From positions 1 through 5,818 of the forward strand of contig JAJTCR010000105.1 of the NCBI GenBank assembly GCA_021325695.1: a DNA stretch of 5,818 nucleotides, in the 5' to 3' direction. Under the pieces are notes generated by a model. The model did not search any database. It was not told the DNA's origin and was given only the letters and a program-made list of their open reading frames with translations. Each line of letters starts with the position of its first letter. Positions within the stretch are counted from its first letter, which is position 1. Made by a program: the position numbers and the translations under genes. The DNA is from Steroidobacteraceae bacterium (lineage in GTDB: Bacteria; Pseudomonadota; Gammaproteobacteria; Steroidobacterales; Steroidobacteraceae). This document shows, one piece after another, positions 1 through 5,818 of this stretch.

Positions 1-1
1 T

Positions 2-550
2 TCGATGCAAATCTCGCCCGAGCAGGGGCAGTTCATGGCCCTGCTGGCCCGGCTCGCCGGGGCGAAGCGCTGCATCGAAATCGGCGTGTTCACGGGCTAC
101 TCGTCGCTCGTGACCGCACTGGCCCTGCCCGCCGACGGCCGCATCGTCGCGTGCGACGTGAGCGAGGAGTGGACCACGGTGGCGCGACGTTACTGGCGCG
201 AGGCGGGTGTCGACCACAAGATCGACCTGCGCCTGGCGCCGGCGCTGCAGACGCTCGATGCGATGCTCGCCGCCGGTGAACACGGCCGTCACGACATGGC
301 GTTCATCGACGCCGACAAGACCGGCTACCTCGCGTACTACGAGCGCTGTCTCGACCTGCTGCGCCCGGGCGGCCTCATCCTGGTGGACAACACGCTCTGG
401 AGTGGACGCGTGGCGGATCCCGAGGTCGCCGACGAGGACACGGTGGCGCTGCGGTACTTCAATGAATGCCTGCACCGCGACGAACGGGTCGACCTGAGTC
501 TCGTCCCGATCGGCGACGGGCTCACGCTCGCGCGCAAGCGGATCGGCTGA
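2..550 (+). CDS. SAM-dependent O-methyltransferase, caffeoyl-CoA OMT-like family (5' end cut by window)
   Basis: Transfers a methyl group from S-adenosylmethionine to a hydroxyl of a small acceptor, probably catechol-like, in the cytosol, releasing SAH. The frame is open to the window edge. The first visible Met (base 5) lies inside the family's conserved MQISPEQGQF block, so roughly 35-40 N-terminal residues are probably missing and this Met is not the start. Numbering from it, the SAM-binding motif I is EIGVFTGYS (25-33), followed by an acidic ribose-binding position in ACD (D51). FIDADK (100-105) and VDN (127-129) supply the expected divalent-metal ligands D102, D128 and N129. LRPGGLILVDN is the typical strand-4/5 segment. 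The C-terminus GDGLTLARKR is the normal family ending, so the 3' end is intact. The gene converges on the acyltransferase; the latter's overrun tail overlaps it by 29 bp. The family is secure; the natural acceptor is unknown. Confidence 0.93.
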   Translation, partial: SMQISPEQGQFMALLARLAGAKRCIEIGVFTGYSSLVTALALPADGRIVACDVSEEWTTVARRYWREAGVDHKIDLRLAPALQTLDAMLAAGEHGRHDMAFIDADKTGYLAYYERCLDLLRPGGLILVDNTLWSGRVADPEVADEDTVALRYFNECLHRDERVDLSLVPIGDGLTLARKRIG

Positions 551-2714
551 CGACGGTCACCGGACGGGTCACGACGTCGGCTGCTCCTCCGCGAGGCGAC
601 GGGCCCCGCGCGCCATCATGGCGACGAAGCGCGGATGTTCCCGGATCGGGTCGAGGCTGTTGTCGGTCCTCATCCACATCACGAACCTGTTCAGGGCTCC
701 GGAGCGGCGCGCAACGAGACATTCCCGTTTGCCGTACTACTGGTTGGTCGACAAAGATCGTGTCGAACATTGGTTCGAGCAGCGCGGTGCCGGTGAGCGA
801 CAGGTGATGGCTGTCGAAGTAGAGTGCCCGTCCCGCACGTTGCACCTCGCAGCGCTCGCCCGTGCAAAGCACGGACCCCGGGCGCAGCAGCTTCACGCCC
901 GGCAGGGCATCCAGTGCTTCGAGCGTGACGTCGACGTTCGCCTGGCGCACGAGGAACTGCACCCGCGATGGCGCCGGTGGGGCCGGTCGGTCGAAGCGTT
1001 GCGACCGCGCCAGCACGGAGGGCACGTCCCAGCCGACCTCCGGCACCGAGGCAACGATCCACACGCGCTTGCCGAGTGCAGCCAAGGTTTCCACCGAGCG
1101 TCGCATCGACCGGGCGAAGACCCGCCGGTTCTCGGCCAGCGACGCCTCGTTCGAGGCCGGATCGACGATCAATACGGTCTCGCCCGGTTCATCGCGCACG
1201 CCTTCGGCGGCGAGGCCCCAGCGTGCCGCGAGCACGACGTCCTTCACGTGCGTGGCGCCGGTGAGATATTCGATGACCGCCGCATTGAAGGCCGCGCAGT
1301 CTTCCGAATCGTCGCGATCGACGCGGCGAACCCCGAGCAGCGGTGGGCACCGGGTGCGCACCGCAGCGAGCCCGCTCACCCCGTGCCGGTCCGCGACGGG
1401 CCCCACGGCATCGATCATGACGCGCGCATGCGAGTCGCCCCACAGCAGGAACGTGGGCGCAGTCGCGCCGGCGGCGCCAATCCGGCAGAGCTCGCCTCGA
1501 CTGACCGCCGCGACAGTCGCACCGCCGCAGTCCCAATCGTGCGGCCGCCGGTCGGTGCTGCCCTCCGCGACTCGGCGCACGTCGCCATCGAGGCGCGCCG
1601 GCCACCCGTTCGACACGATCACGCCCGCGCCGATCGCGGCCAGGCCACCGGTGGTCGCGAGCGCCACGCCGAACAACTGCCTGCGCTCGAGCCACCCGCT
1701 TTTGCCGCGGAACGGCCGTTCGACGTAACGCCACGATACGACGGCCACCACGGCGGCGATCGCGACCACGATCGTCGTTTCCAGGGGAGTCAGGTCGCGG
1801 ACCGCGTAGTAGCGGCTGAGCGCGAGCGCCGGCCAGTGCCACAGGTACAGGGAATACGAGACGAGGCCCACGAGCACGACGGGTCGCGCGCTCAGCGCGT
1901 CGCCGATGAGATTGTGACCGCCCGTCCCCGCCCAGATGATCGCCGCTGCACCGAGGCACGGCAGCAGCGCGGCGACACCCGGAAACACCGTTGCGGCCGA
2001 ATACGCCATGACGCTCACTGCAATCGCGACGGAGCCGAGCGCCGCGACCGCCGTCCGCACGGTGCGGTGCCGGGACGATGGTACGGCGCCGAGCGCCAGC
2101 AATGCGCCGAGGCCCAACTCCCAGGCGCGCGCGGGCGCCAGGTAGAACGCCGCGTCGCGATCGGTCGTCACCAGCACGACGCTCAGGACGAACGTCACGG
2201 CCGAAACGAGCGCAGTCGCGACCACGTAGCGTCGCCCGCGGCGGGTCGCGACGTACGCGAGGAACAACGGAAACAGGATGTAGAACTGTTCCTCGACGGC
2301 CAGCGACCAGGTGTGGAGCAGCGGTATTTCTTCTGCGGCTCGGCCGAAGTAGCCGGATTCCTGCCAGAACAAGATATTGGAGGCGAACGCGCCGGTGGCG
2401 AGCACGCTCCGGCCGAAAGCGACCAGGTCTGCCGGCAGCAGCAGCCACGCGGCGGCGGCCGACGTGCCGATCAGCATGGCGCACAGTGCCGGCAGCAGGC
2501 GACGGACGCGGCGTTCGTAGAAGCGGGCCAGTGAAAACCTGCCGCCGTCGATTTCCTGCTGCAGGAGTCCCGTGATCAGGAATCCGGAGATCACGAAGAA
2601 GACATCGACACCCACGAACCCGCCCGGCATCACGTCCGCGCCCGCATGGAACAGCACGACGGGCACGATCGCGACGGCGCGCAACCCGTCGATGTCGGGT
2701 CGGTAGTGGTGCAT
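522..2714 (-). CDS. OafA/YrhL-type membrane acyltransferase with C-terminal SGNH domain
   Basis: Predicted inner-membrane protein that moves an acyl (often acetyl) group to a sugar of a surface polysaccharide such as LPS O-antigen or exopolysaccharide. The N-terminal acyltransferase-3 domain (about residues 4-345) starts with the classic YRPDIDGLRAVA, has the essential-type His at H23 (LFHAG), GVDVFFVISGFLI, an RRVRRLLPA motif and HTWSLAVEEQFY (134-145), and about ten hydrophobic helices. The periplasmic SGNH domain shows GDSHA with nucleophile S428 and DSHHLS with D634 and H637. I start it at the Met before HHYRPDIDG (base 2714). An in-frame ATG at 2759 lies inside a hairpin stem and adds unrelated residues. 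A GGCGGG stretch just upstream is a weak ribosome site. Family members usually end shortly after the DxxH motif. Here the frame runs on to residue 730, and about residues 660-730 are Arg/Pro-rich and unlike the family. The acceptor cannot be told from the sequence. Confidence 0.93.
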   Translation of the reverse strand: MHHYRPDIDGLRAVAIVPVVLFHAGADVMPGGFVGVDVFFVISGFLITGLLQQEIDGGRFSLARFYERRVRRLLPALCAMLIGTSAAAAWLLLPADLVAFGRSVLATGAFASNILFWQESGYFGRAAEEIPLLHTWSLAVEEQFYILFPLFLAYVATRRGRRYVVATALVSAVTFVLSVVLVTTDRDAAFYLAPARAWELGLGALLALGAVPSSRHRTVRTAVAALGSVAIAVSVMAYSAATVFPGVAALLPCLGAAAIIWAGTGGHNLIGDALSARPVVLVGLVSYSLYLWHWPALALSRYYAVRDLTPLETTIVVAIAAVVAVVSWRYVERPFRGKSGWLERRQLFGVALATTGGLAAIGAGVIVSNGWPARLDGDVRRVAEGSTDRRPHDWDCGGATVAAVSRGELCRIGAAGATAPTFLLWGDSHARVMIDAVGPVADRHGVSGLAAVRTRCPPLLGVRRVDRDDSEDCAAFNAAVIEYLTGATHVKDVVLAARWGLAAEGVRDEPGETVLIVDPASNEASLAENRRVFARSMRRSVETLAALGKRVWIVASVPEVGWDVPSVLARSQRFDRPAPPAPSRVQFLVRQANVDVTLEALDALPGVKLLRPGSVLCTGERCEVQRAGRALYFDSHHLSLTGTALLEPMFDTIFVDQPVVRQTGMSRCAPLRSPEQVRDVDEDRQQPRPDPGTSALRRHDGARGPSPRGGAADVVTRPVTVVSRSACARA
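569..736 (-). pseudogene. Possible 3' remnant of a TPR-type protein, overlapping the acyltransferase tail in another frame
   Basis: In the - strand frame ending at TGA 569-571, after a TAG at 737-739, the translation contains MWMRTDNSLDPIREHPRF followed by VAMMARGARRLAEEQ. The pattern of a small hydrophobic stretch, then D-x-LDP-[IL]-R-x-x-PRF and a short amphipathic helix is what I know as the C-terminus of TPR-repeat proteins attached to bacterial Ser/Thr kinases or winged-helix/adenylate cyclase-like regulators. Only about 55 codons exist, there is no complete TPR unit, and the preceding stop and the acyltransferase SGNH end lie immediately upstream. It therefore looks like the leftover 3' end of a gene whose front was replaced or deleted. 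The codon sense is better in this frame than in the overlapping acyltransferase tail. It could also be a chance resemblance or a tiny ORF; recognition is by pattern alone. Confidence 0.45.
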
Positions 2715-2734
2715 GGACCCGCCGGCCGGAACCA

Positions 2735-2769
2735 GCCGCCGCACGTGCCCCGGTGTCACGTGCGGCGGC
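2735..2769 (-). terminator. Strong hairpin in the ahcY-acyltransferase gap (candidate terminator without U-tract)
   Basis: A perfect 13-bp inverted repeat (GCCGCCGCACGTG, 2735-2747, and its complement, 2757-2769) encloses a 9-nt loop. It lies 32 bp past the ahcY stop and 20 bp before the chosen acyltransferase start. There is no T-run after either arm, so it is not a textbook intrinsic terminator. It could still end or attenuate ahcY transcription, protect the ahcY mRNA 3' end, or, through its central CACGTG palindromes, be a protein site. The structure is certain; the function is inferred. Confidence 0.5.
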
Positions 2770-2801
2770 CGAGCGTTGCAGGAGCGATGCGAAAAGCCGG
2801 C

Positions 2802-4220
2802 CTAGTACTTGTAGTGCTCGGGCTTGAACGGCCCGTGCGGCGACACGCCGATGTACGCCGCCTGCTCGGACGTCAGTTTCGTGAGCTTCGCACCGATGCG
2901 ATCGAGGTGCAGTTGCGCGACCTTCTCGTCGAGTTGCTTCGGCAGCACGTAGACCTGCCGGTCGTATTTCGCGCCGTGCTTGAACAGCTCGATCTGCGCG
3001 AGCACCTGGTTCGTGAACGAGTTCGACATCACGAACGACGGGTGGCCGGTGGCGCAGCCCAGGTTCACGAGCCGACCCTGGGCCAGGATGATCAGGCGCT
3101 TGCCGTCCGGGAAGATCACGTGGTCGACTTGCGGCTTGATGTTCTCCCACCGGTACTGCCGCAGCGATGCGATCTCGATCTCGCTGTCGAAGTGGCCGAT
3201 GTTGCACACGATCGCCTGGTTCTTCATGCGCTTCATGTGATCGTGGGTGATCACGTTCACATTGCCGGTCGCCGTCACGAAGATGTCGGCCTTGTCGCAG
3301 GCCTCGTCCATCGTGACGACCCGGTAGCCTTCCATCGCGGCCTGCAGCGCGCAGATCGGGTCGATCTCGGTGATCCAGACCTGCGCCGAGAGCGCACGCA
3401 GCGATTCCGCCGAGCCCTTGCCGACGTCGCCGTAGCCGGCCACGACGGCGACCTTGCCCGCGATCATGACGTCGGTCGCGCGCTTGATCGCGTCGACCAG
3501 CGACTCGCGGCAGCCGTACAGGTTGTCGAACTTGGATTTCGTGACCGAATCGTTGACGTTGATCGCGGGGAAGGGCAGCTGTCCCTTCTTTGCGAATTCG
3601 TAGAGCCGCTTGACGCCGGTCGTCGTCTCCTCGGTGACGCCCTGGATCTGCGCGAGCCGCTTCGAGTACCAGCCCGGGCTCGTCTCGAGGCGCTTGCGGA
3701 TGGCGGCGTAGAGCGCGGTCTCTTCTTCGTTGGTCGGCTTCGAGATCAGCGACGCGTCCTGCTCCGCGCGCGCACCGAGCATGAGCAGCAGCGTGGCGTC
3801 GCCGCCGTCGTCGAGGATCATGTTGGCGAGCTGGCCGTTCGGCCACTCGAAGATCCGGTGCGTGAACTCCCAGTACTCCTCGAGCGATTCGCCCTTGTAC
3901 GCGAAGACGGGCGTGCCCGTCGACGCGACGTAAGCGGCGGCGTGGTCCTGGGTCGAGAAGATGTTGCACGACGCCCAACGCACGTCGGCGCCGAGCGCCT
4001 TCAAGGTGTCGATCAGCATCGCGGTCTGGATGGTCATGTGCAGCGAGCCTGCGATCCGCGCACCCCTGAGCGGCCTGTCCTGGCCGAACTCCTGGCGGAC
4101 CGCCATCAGCCCGGGCATCTCGCTCTCGGCGATGACCATTTCCTTGCGGCCCCAGTCGGCGAGCTCCATGTCGGCGACGCGGTAGTCCTGCGTCGCGGTC
4201 GGCGTAACAACAGCGTTCAT
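2802..4220 (-). CDS. ahcY: Adenosylhomocysteinase (S-adenosyl-L-homocysteine hydrolase)
   Basis: Cytosolic NAD-dependent enzyme that reversibly splits SAH into adenosine and homocysteine, removing the product inhibitor of methyltransferases and feeding the methionine cycle. The 472-residue product is full length. Visible signatures are LHMTIQTAMLIDTL near residues 60-73, LDDGGD (136-141), SEETTTG-like EETTTG (197-202, with E198), and TKSKFDNLYGCRES holding catalytic K228, D232, N233 and C237. The NAD-binding loop is GYGDVGKG (262-269), followed by CNIGHFD, LVNLGCATGHPSFVMSNSF, and the canonical C-terminus GPFKPEHYKY that reaches the neighbouring subunit's cofactor. Residues about 146-190 form the extra segment found in the long bacterial/plant form and absent from the human enzyme. 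The start at 4220 gives the usual N-terminus (YRVADMELADWGRKE) and has a GAGAGAGG ribosome site 8 bases upstream. The leader carries an SAH riboswitch. The acyltransferase lies downstream on the same strand behind a hairpin. Confidence 0.99.
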   Translation of the reverse strand: MNAVVTPTATQDYRVADMELADWGRKEMVIAESEMPGLMAVRQEFGQDRPLRGARIAGSLHMTIQTAMLIDTLKALGADVRWASCNIFSTQDHAAAYVASTGTPVFAYKGESLEEYWEFTHRIFEWPNGQLANMILDDGGDATLLLMLGARAEQDASLISKPTNEEETALYAAIRKRLETSPGWYSKRLAQIQGVTEETTTGVKRLYEFAKKGQLPFPAINVNDSVTKSKFDNLYGCRESLVDAIKRATDVMIAGKVAVVAGYGDVGKGSAESLRALSAQVWITEIDPICALQAAMEGYRVVTMDEACDKADIFVTATGNVNVITHDHMKRMKNQAIVCNIGHFDSEIEIASLRQYRWENIKPQVDHVIFPDGKRLIILAQGRLVNLGCATGHPSFVMSNSFTNQVLAQIELFKHGAKYDRQVYVLPKQLDEKVAQLHLDRIGAKLTKLTSEQAAYIGVSPHGPFKPEHYKY

Positions 4221-4245
4221 CGGTCGATCCTCTCTCGGTGGACCG
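4221..4245 (-). promoter_or_regulatory. ahcY ribosome-binding site displayed in a small hairpin loop
   Basis: On the - strand CGGTC (4245-4241) can pair with GACCG (4225-4221), directly abutting the ATG at 4220. The 15-nt loop contains the purine-rich GAGAGAGG (4236-4229), the Shine-Dalgarno sequence. The stem is only five pairs but GC-rich. The SD assignment is firm; a role for the hairpin in translational control is inference. Confidence 0.55.
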
Positions 4246-4309
4246 TGCAGGTTCGGGCGCGACAGGGAAAGGTTTCTCGCTGCTCGCCTGAACGACTGGC
4301 ACGTGGTTC

Positions 4310-4383
4310 AGCGAGCGCGGTTGGGTAAACCCAGTGCCTGAGCCTGGCGGGCAGAAGATCCCGTTGCAGCGCTCCTCAGGCAG
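4310..4383 (-). ncRNA. SAH riboswitch (S-adenosylhomocysteine-sensing) in the ahcY leader
   Basis: Cis-acting RNA that binds SAH and is known to turn on SAH-recycling genes. The - strand matches the class core: GAGGAGCGCTGCAACGG, then CCGCCAGGCTC. Helix P1 is TGCCTGAG (4382-4375) with CTCAGGCA (4342-4335). P2 is CGGG (4363-4360) with CCCG (4351-4348). An optional small hairpin TGGG-TTTA-CCCA occupies 4333-4322. The long-range pseudoknot helix is GAGCGC (4374-4369) with GCGCTC (4318-4313). All these pairings are perfect and the conserved single-stranded GCTGCAA is present. It lies about 90 nt before the ahcY start, the gene this class normally controls. No obvious intrinsic terminator follows, so control may act on translation or by another mechanism, which the sequence does not decide. 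Confidence 0.95.
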
Positions 4384-4390
4384 GGCGCGG

Positions 4391-4419
4391 AGTTTAGCGA
4401 ATCCGGCGCGCCGAACCAA
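4391..4419 (-). promoter_or_regulatory. Candidate sigma70-type promoter for ahcY
   Basis: On the - strand TTGGTT (4419-4414) and TAAACT (4396-4391) are separated by exactly 17 bases. Transcription would begin near 4385, only a few bases before P1 of the riboswitch, which is the usual position for such a leader. Matches are moderate (3/6 and 4/6 to consensus). The spacer contains the 10-bp palindrome CGGCGCGCCG (4404-4413). Position supports the call more than the motif scores do. Confidence 0.5.
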
Positions 4420-4490
4420 CCTTTGGCCCGGCAAGTGCCGCGCCGGCCGAGTGTCCCCGGTCGGCAGGCGCTATCCTTCATCGTTTCAGC

Positions 4491-4507
4491 AGGAGGAGAA
4501 CGCAGTG
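4491..4507 (+). promoter_or_regulatory. Strong Shine-Dalgarno fixing a GTG start for the GST gene
   Basis: AGGAGG at 4491-4496 lies 8 bases before GTG 4505-4507. Translation from that GTG begins exactly at the N-terminus expected for a GST (LKLHGFPVSN). An in-frame ATG at 4334 would add 57 residues translated from the antisense of the riboswitch and promoter, so it is rejected. TATCCT at 4472-4477 is a possible -10 element, with no good -35. Confidence 0.85.
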
Positions 4508-5191
4508 CTCAAGCTTCACGGCTTCCCGGTCAGCAATTACGTCAACATGGTGCACCTGGCGTTGCTCGAGAAGGGCATCGCCTTCGAATACGTGCTGACG
4601 TATCCCGACCAGACCCCGGAGTTCCTGGCCAAGAGCCCGCGCGGCAAGGTCCCCGTGCTCGAGACGCCGCAGGGCTACATCAACGAGGCCAGCGTGATCC
4701 TGGAGTACCTCGAGGAAACGGGGACCGGACAGTCGCTGCTCCCGCGCGATCCCCAGGCGCGTGCGTACGTTCGCAGCCTCATGAAAGAGATGGAGCTCTA
4801 CATCGAGCTCCCCGGACGGTCCTGTTTCGTGGAGGCCTTCTTTGGCGGCACCGTTCCCCGGGCGATCAAGGAAAAGGCGCGCGAGGACCTCGCGGGTGGC
4901 TTTGCCGCGTTGCGGCGACACGGCAGGTTCACGCCCTATGTCGCCGGTGCGGAGTTCACGCTGGCCGACATCGTCTTTCTCTACAGCGTCGACCTCGCGA
5001 GCACCGTGTCGAAAGGCCTGTTCGGCGTCGATCCCCTGGCCGACTGGCCGGCGGCCCGCGACCTGCTGCAACGGCTCGGTGAAAAGCCGCACGTGCAGAT
5101 GCTCGCGCGCAATCGCGACGCGGCGCGGCCCGCGTTCGTCGAGGCGATCAAGGCGCGACTCGCGGCGGCCGCCGCTGCCGCACAGGCATAG
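4505..5191 (+). CDS. Glutathione S-transferase family protein
   Basis: Soluble two-domain protein of 228 residues, a usual GST length, expected to conjugate or otherwise use glutathione with an electrophilic substrate. The N-terminal thioredoxin-like domain (about 1-75) has LHGFPVSNY with S10 and Y12 near the usual catalytic position. The cis-proline loop is GKVPVLE (47-53, P50). EASVILEYLEE (61-71) stands where most GSTs have ESxAIxxYL, so the usual Ser after Glu is Ala here. The helical domain (about 85-215) contains the N-capping box and core motif TLADIVFLYSVDL (T152, D155). The C-terminus ends in an alanine-rich run. The GTG start is set by a strong ribosome site. It is divergent from ahcY and convergent with a second GST. 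The two differ clearly in sequence, so they are not a recent duplication. The GST subclass and substrate are not determinable by eye. Confidence 0.93.
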   Translation: MLKLHGFPVSNYVNMVHLALLEKGIAFEYVLTYPDQTPEFLAKSPRGKVPVLETPQGYINEASVILEYLEETGTGQSLLPRDPQARAYVRSLMKEMELYIELPGRSCFVEAFFGGTVPRAIKEKAREDLAGGFAALRRHGRFTPYVAGAEFTLADIVFLYSVDLASTVSKGLFGVDPLADWPAARDLLQRLGEKPHVQMLARNRDAARPAFVEAIKARLAAAAAAAQA

Positions 5192-5347
5192 CCGGCGGGG
5201 TGGCGCCGAAATGGCGAAGGCGACGTTTCTGCGGGTCGTCTCGTTGACGAAGCACGGGCGACCGGGAGCTGCGCAGCGGACAGGTTGGCGGGTCCGACGA
5301 CCCTGGTCAGGGAGTAGCACCCGGAGTTCCTGAGCCAGGAGCGGCGG
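5192..5347. other. Intergenic gap between convergent GST genes
   Basis: This 156-bp space lies between two facing stop codons. I see no protein-like frame on either strand and no hairpin followed by a T-run. There are only short imperfect palindromes such as CCCTGGTCAGGG. A bidirectional terminator is expected here but cannot be pointed to. Confidence 0.4.
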
Positions 5348-5818
5348 CTAGCCCGTGAATACGGCCAGTTGGGCGTCGAAAGCACGCTTGTACGCGGGTC
5401 GCGCTTCGCCGCGGGCGACGTAGGCGGACAGGTTCGGATACTTCTCCAGCAAACCCGATCCGTTCAACCGGCGCAGCACCGTCACCATCAGCAGGTCACC
5501 GGCACTGAACGCATCGTCGAGCCAGTCTGCACGGCCGAGCCGGCTGGAGAGTTCGCCCAGCCGGACACGGACGCGGTCCTCGAGGATCGGCAGGCGCTCC
5601 TCGTACCAGGTCTTTTCGCGCTCGAGGATCACGGCCATCGAGCGATCGACGATTGGCGGCTCCACCGTGTTGAGCGCCGCAAACATCCACGCGATCGCGC
5701 GCGCCCGGGCATTCGCCTCGTCGGGCAACAGCCCCGCATGGCGCTCCGCGATATGGAATACGATCGCCCCCGACTCGAAGAGGGCAAGCTCGCCCTCTTC
5801 ATAGGTCGGAATCTGCCC
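5348..5818 (-). CDS. Second glutathione S-transferase family protein (5' end beyond window)
   Basis: The frame runs off the right edge; about 156 codons are visible. The first visible residues, GQIPTYEEGELALFESGAIV, are the end of the thioredoxin-like domain: Q-I-P is the cis-proline loop and E-S-G-A-I the glutathione gamma-glutamyl-binding motif. The all-helical C-terminal domain follows (ARAIAWMFAALNTVEPP, then the core DAFSAGDLLMVTVLRRL with the N-capping Asp) and ends normally at YKRAFDAQLAVFTG. About 50 N-terminal residues, including the catalytic Ser/Tyr/Cys, lie outside. An internal Met at 5728 falls in the domain linker and is not a start. It keeps the canonical Glu-Ser pair that the neighbouring GST has altered. 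The substrate is unknown. Confidence 0.93.
   Translation of the reverse strand, partial: GQIPTYEEGELALFESGAIVFHIAERHAGLLPDEANARARAIAWMFAALNTVEPPIVDRSMAVILEREKTWYEERLPILEDRVRVRLGELSSRLGRADWLDDAFSAGDLLMVTVLRRLNGSGLLEKYPNLSAYVARGEARPAYKRAFDAQLAVFTG

Noticed and set aside
2715..2759. Fifteen-residue N-terminal extension of the acyltransferase
   Set aside because: Family members begin close to the YRPDIDGLRA motif, and the upstream ATG lies inside the intergenic hairpin.
618..4328. Long + strand open frames antisense to the acyltransferase (618-2534) and ahcY (2646-4328)
   Set aside because: Both are rich in Arg, His, Asp and Glu, with no domain motif and no plausible ribosome site. They mirror the codon bias of the genes on the opposite strand.
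1189..4434. Very long open frame on the - strand (about 1080 codons) spanning parts of the acyltransferase, ahcY and its riboswitch
   Set aside because: It is an Arg-rich, low-complexity translation of two well-identified genes in the wrong frame, an expected effect of high GC content.
4334..4504. N-terminal extension of the first GST from an ATG at 4334
   Set aside because: It would be translated from the antisense of the SAH riboswitch and ahcY promoter. A strong Shine-Dalgarno sequence and the family N-terminus both point to GTG 4505.
5212..5333. Short + strand frame after the first GST (reads MAKATFLRVV at its start)
   Set aside because: It is in the frame of a longer shadow of the GST, has no ribosome site, and loses protein-like composition within about 20 residues.
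1..5818. Window as a defence, mobile or otherwise novel gene system
   Set aside because: All genes belong to common families (methyltransferase, acyltransferase, SAH hydrolase, GSTs), with no transposase, nuclease, integrase, repeat array or att-like repeats visible.

Overview
The window is about two-thirds G+C and carries ordinary chromosomal genes of a high-GC proteobacterium. An S-adenosylhomocysteine (SAH) riboswitch upstream of ahcY and the OafA-type and glutathione S-transferase families fit a beta- or gammaproteobacterium. I cannot name a genus. No insertion sequence, tRNA, rRNA, CRISPR array or phage gene is visible.

Layout, left to right: (1) the 3' part of a class I SAM-dependent O-methyltransferase on the + strand, cut by the window edge. 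(2) On the - strand, and converging with it, a membrane acyltransferase with a C-terminal SGNH domain. Its reading frame runs about 70 residues past the expected end of the family. That tail lies over a different-frame segment that looks like the last residues of a TPR-type protein. (3) Upstream of the acyltransferase on the same strand, ahcY (SAH hydrolase), separated from it by an 87-bp gap holding a perfect 13-bp-stem hairpin. (4) A 284-bp divergent intergenic region containing the ahcY promoter candidate, a well-formed SAH riboswitch and a ribosome-binding-site hairpin. On the other strand it carries a strong Shine-Dalgarno sequence for a glutathione S-transferase (GST). (5) That GST on +, and then a second, different GST on -, convergent with it and cut by the right edge.

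Functionally the centre is ahcY with its riboswitch. SAM-dependent methyltransferases, such as the one at the left edge, release SAH. SAH binds the leader RNA of ahcY and is expected to raise expression of the enzyme that hydrolyses it to adenosine and homocysteine. The acyltransferase (probably O-acylation of a surface glycan) and the two GSTs have no evident role in that cycle. I found no convincing undescribed system. The points most worth a second look are the fused or overrun end of the acyltransferase gene and the compact promoter-riboswitch-hairpin leader of ahcY.
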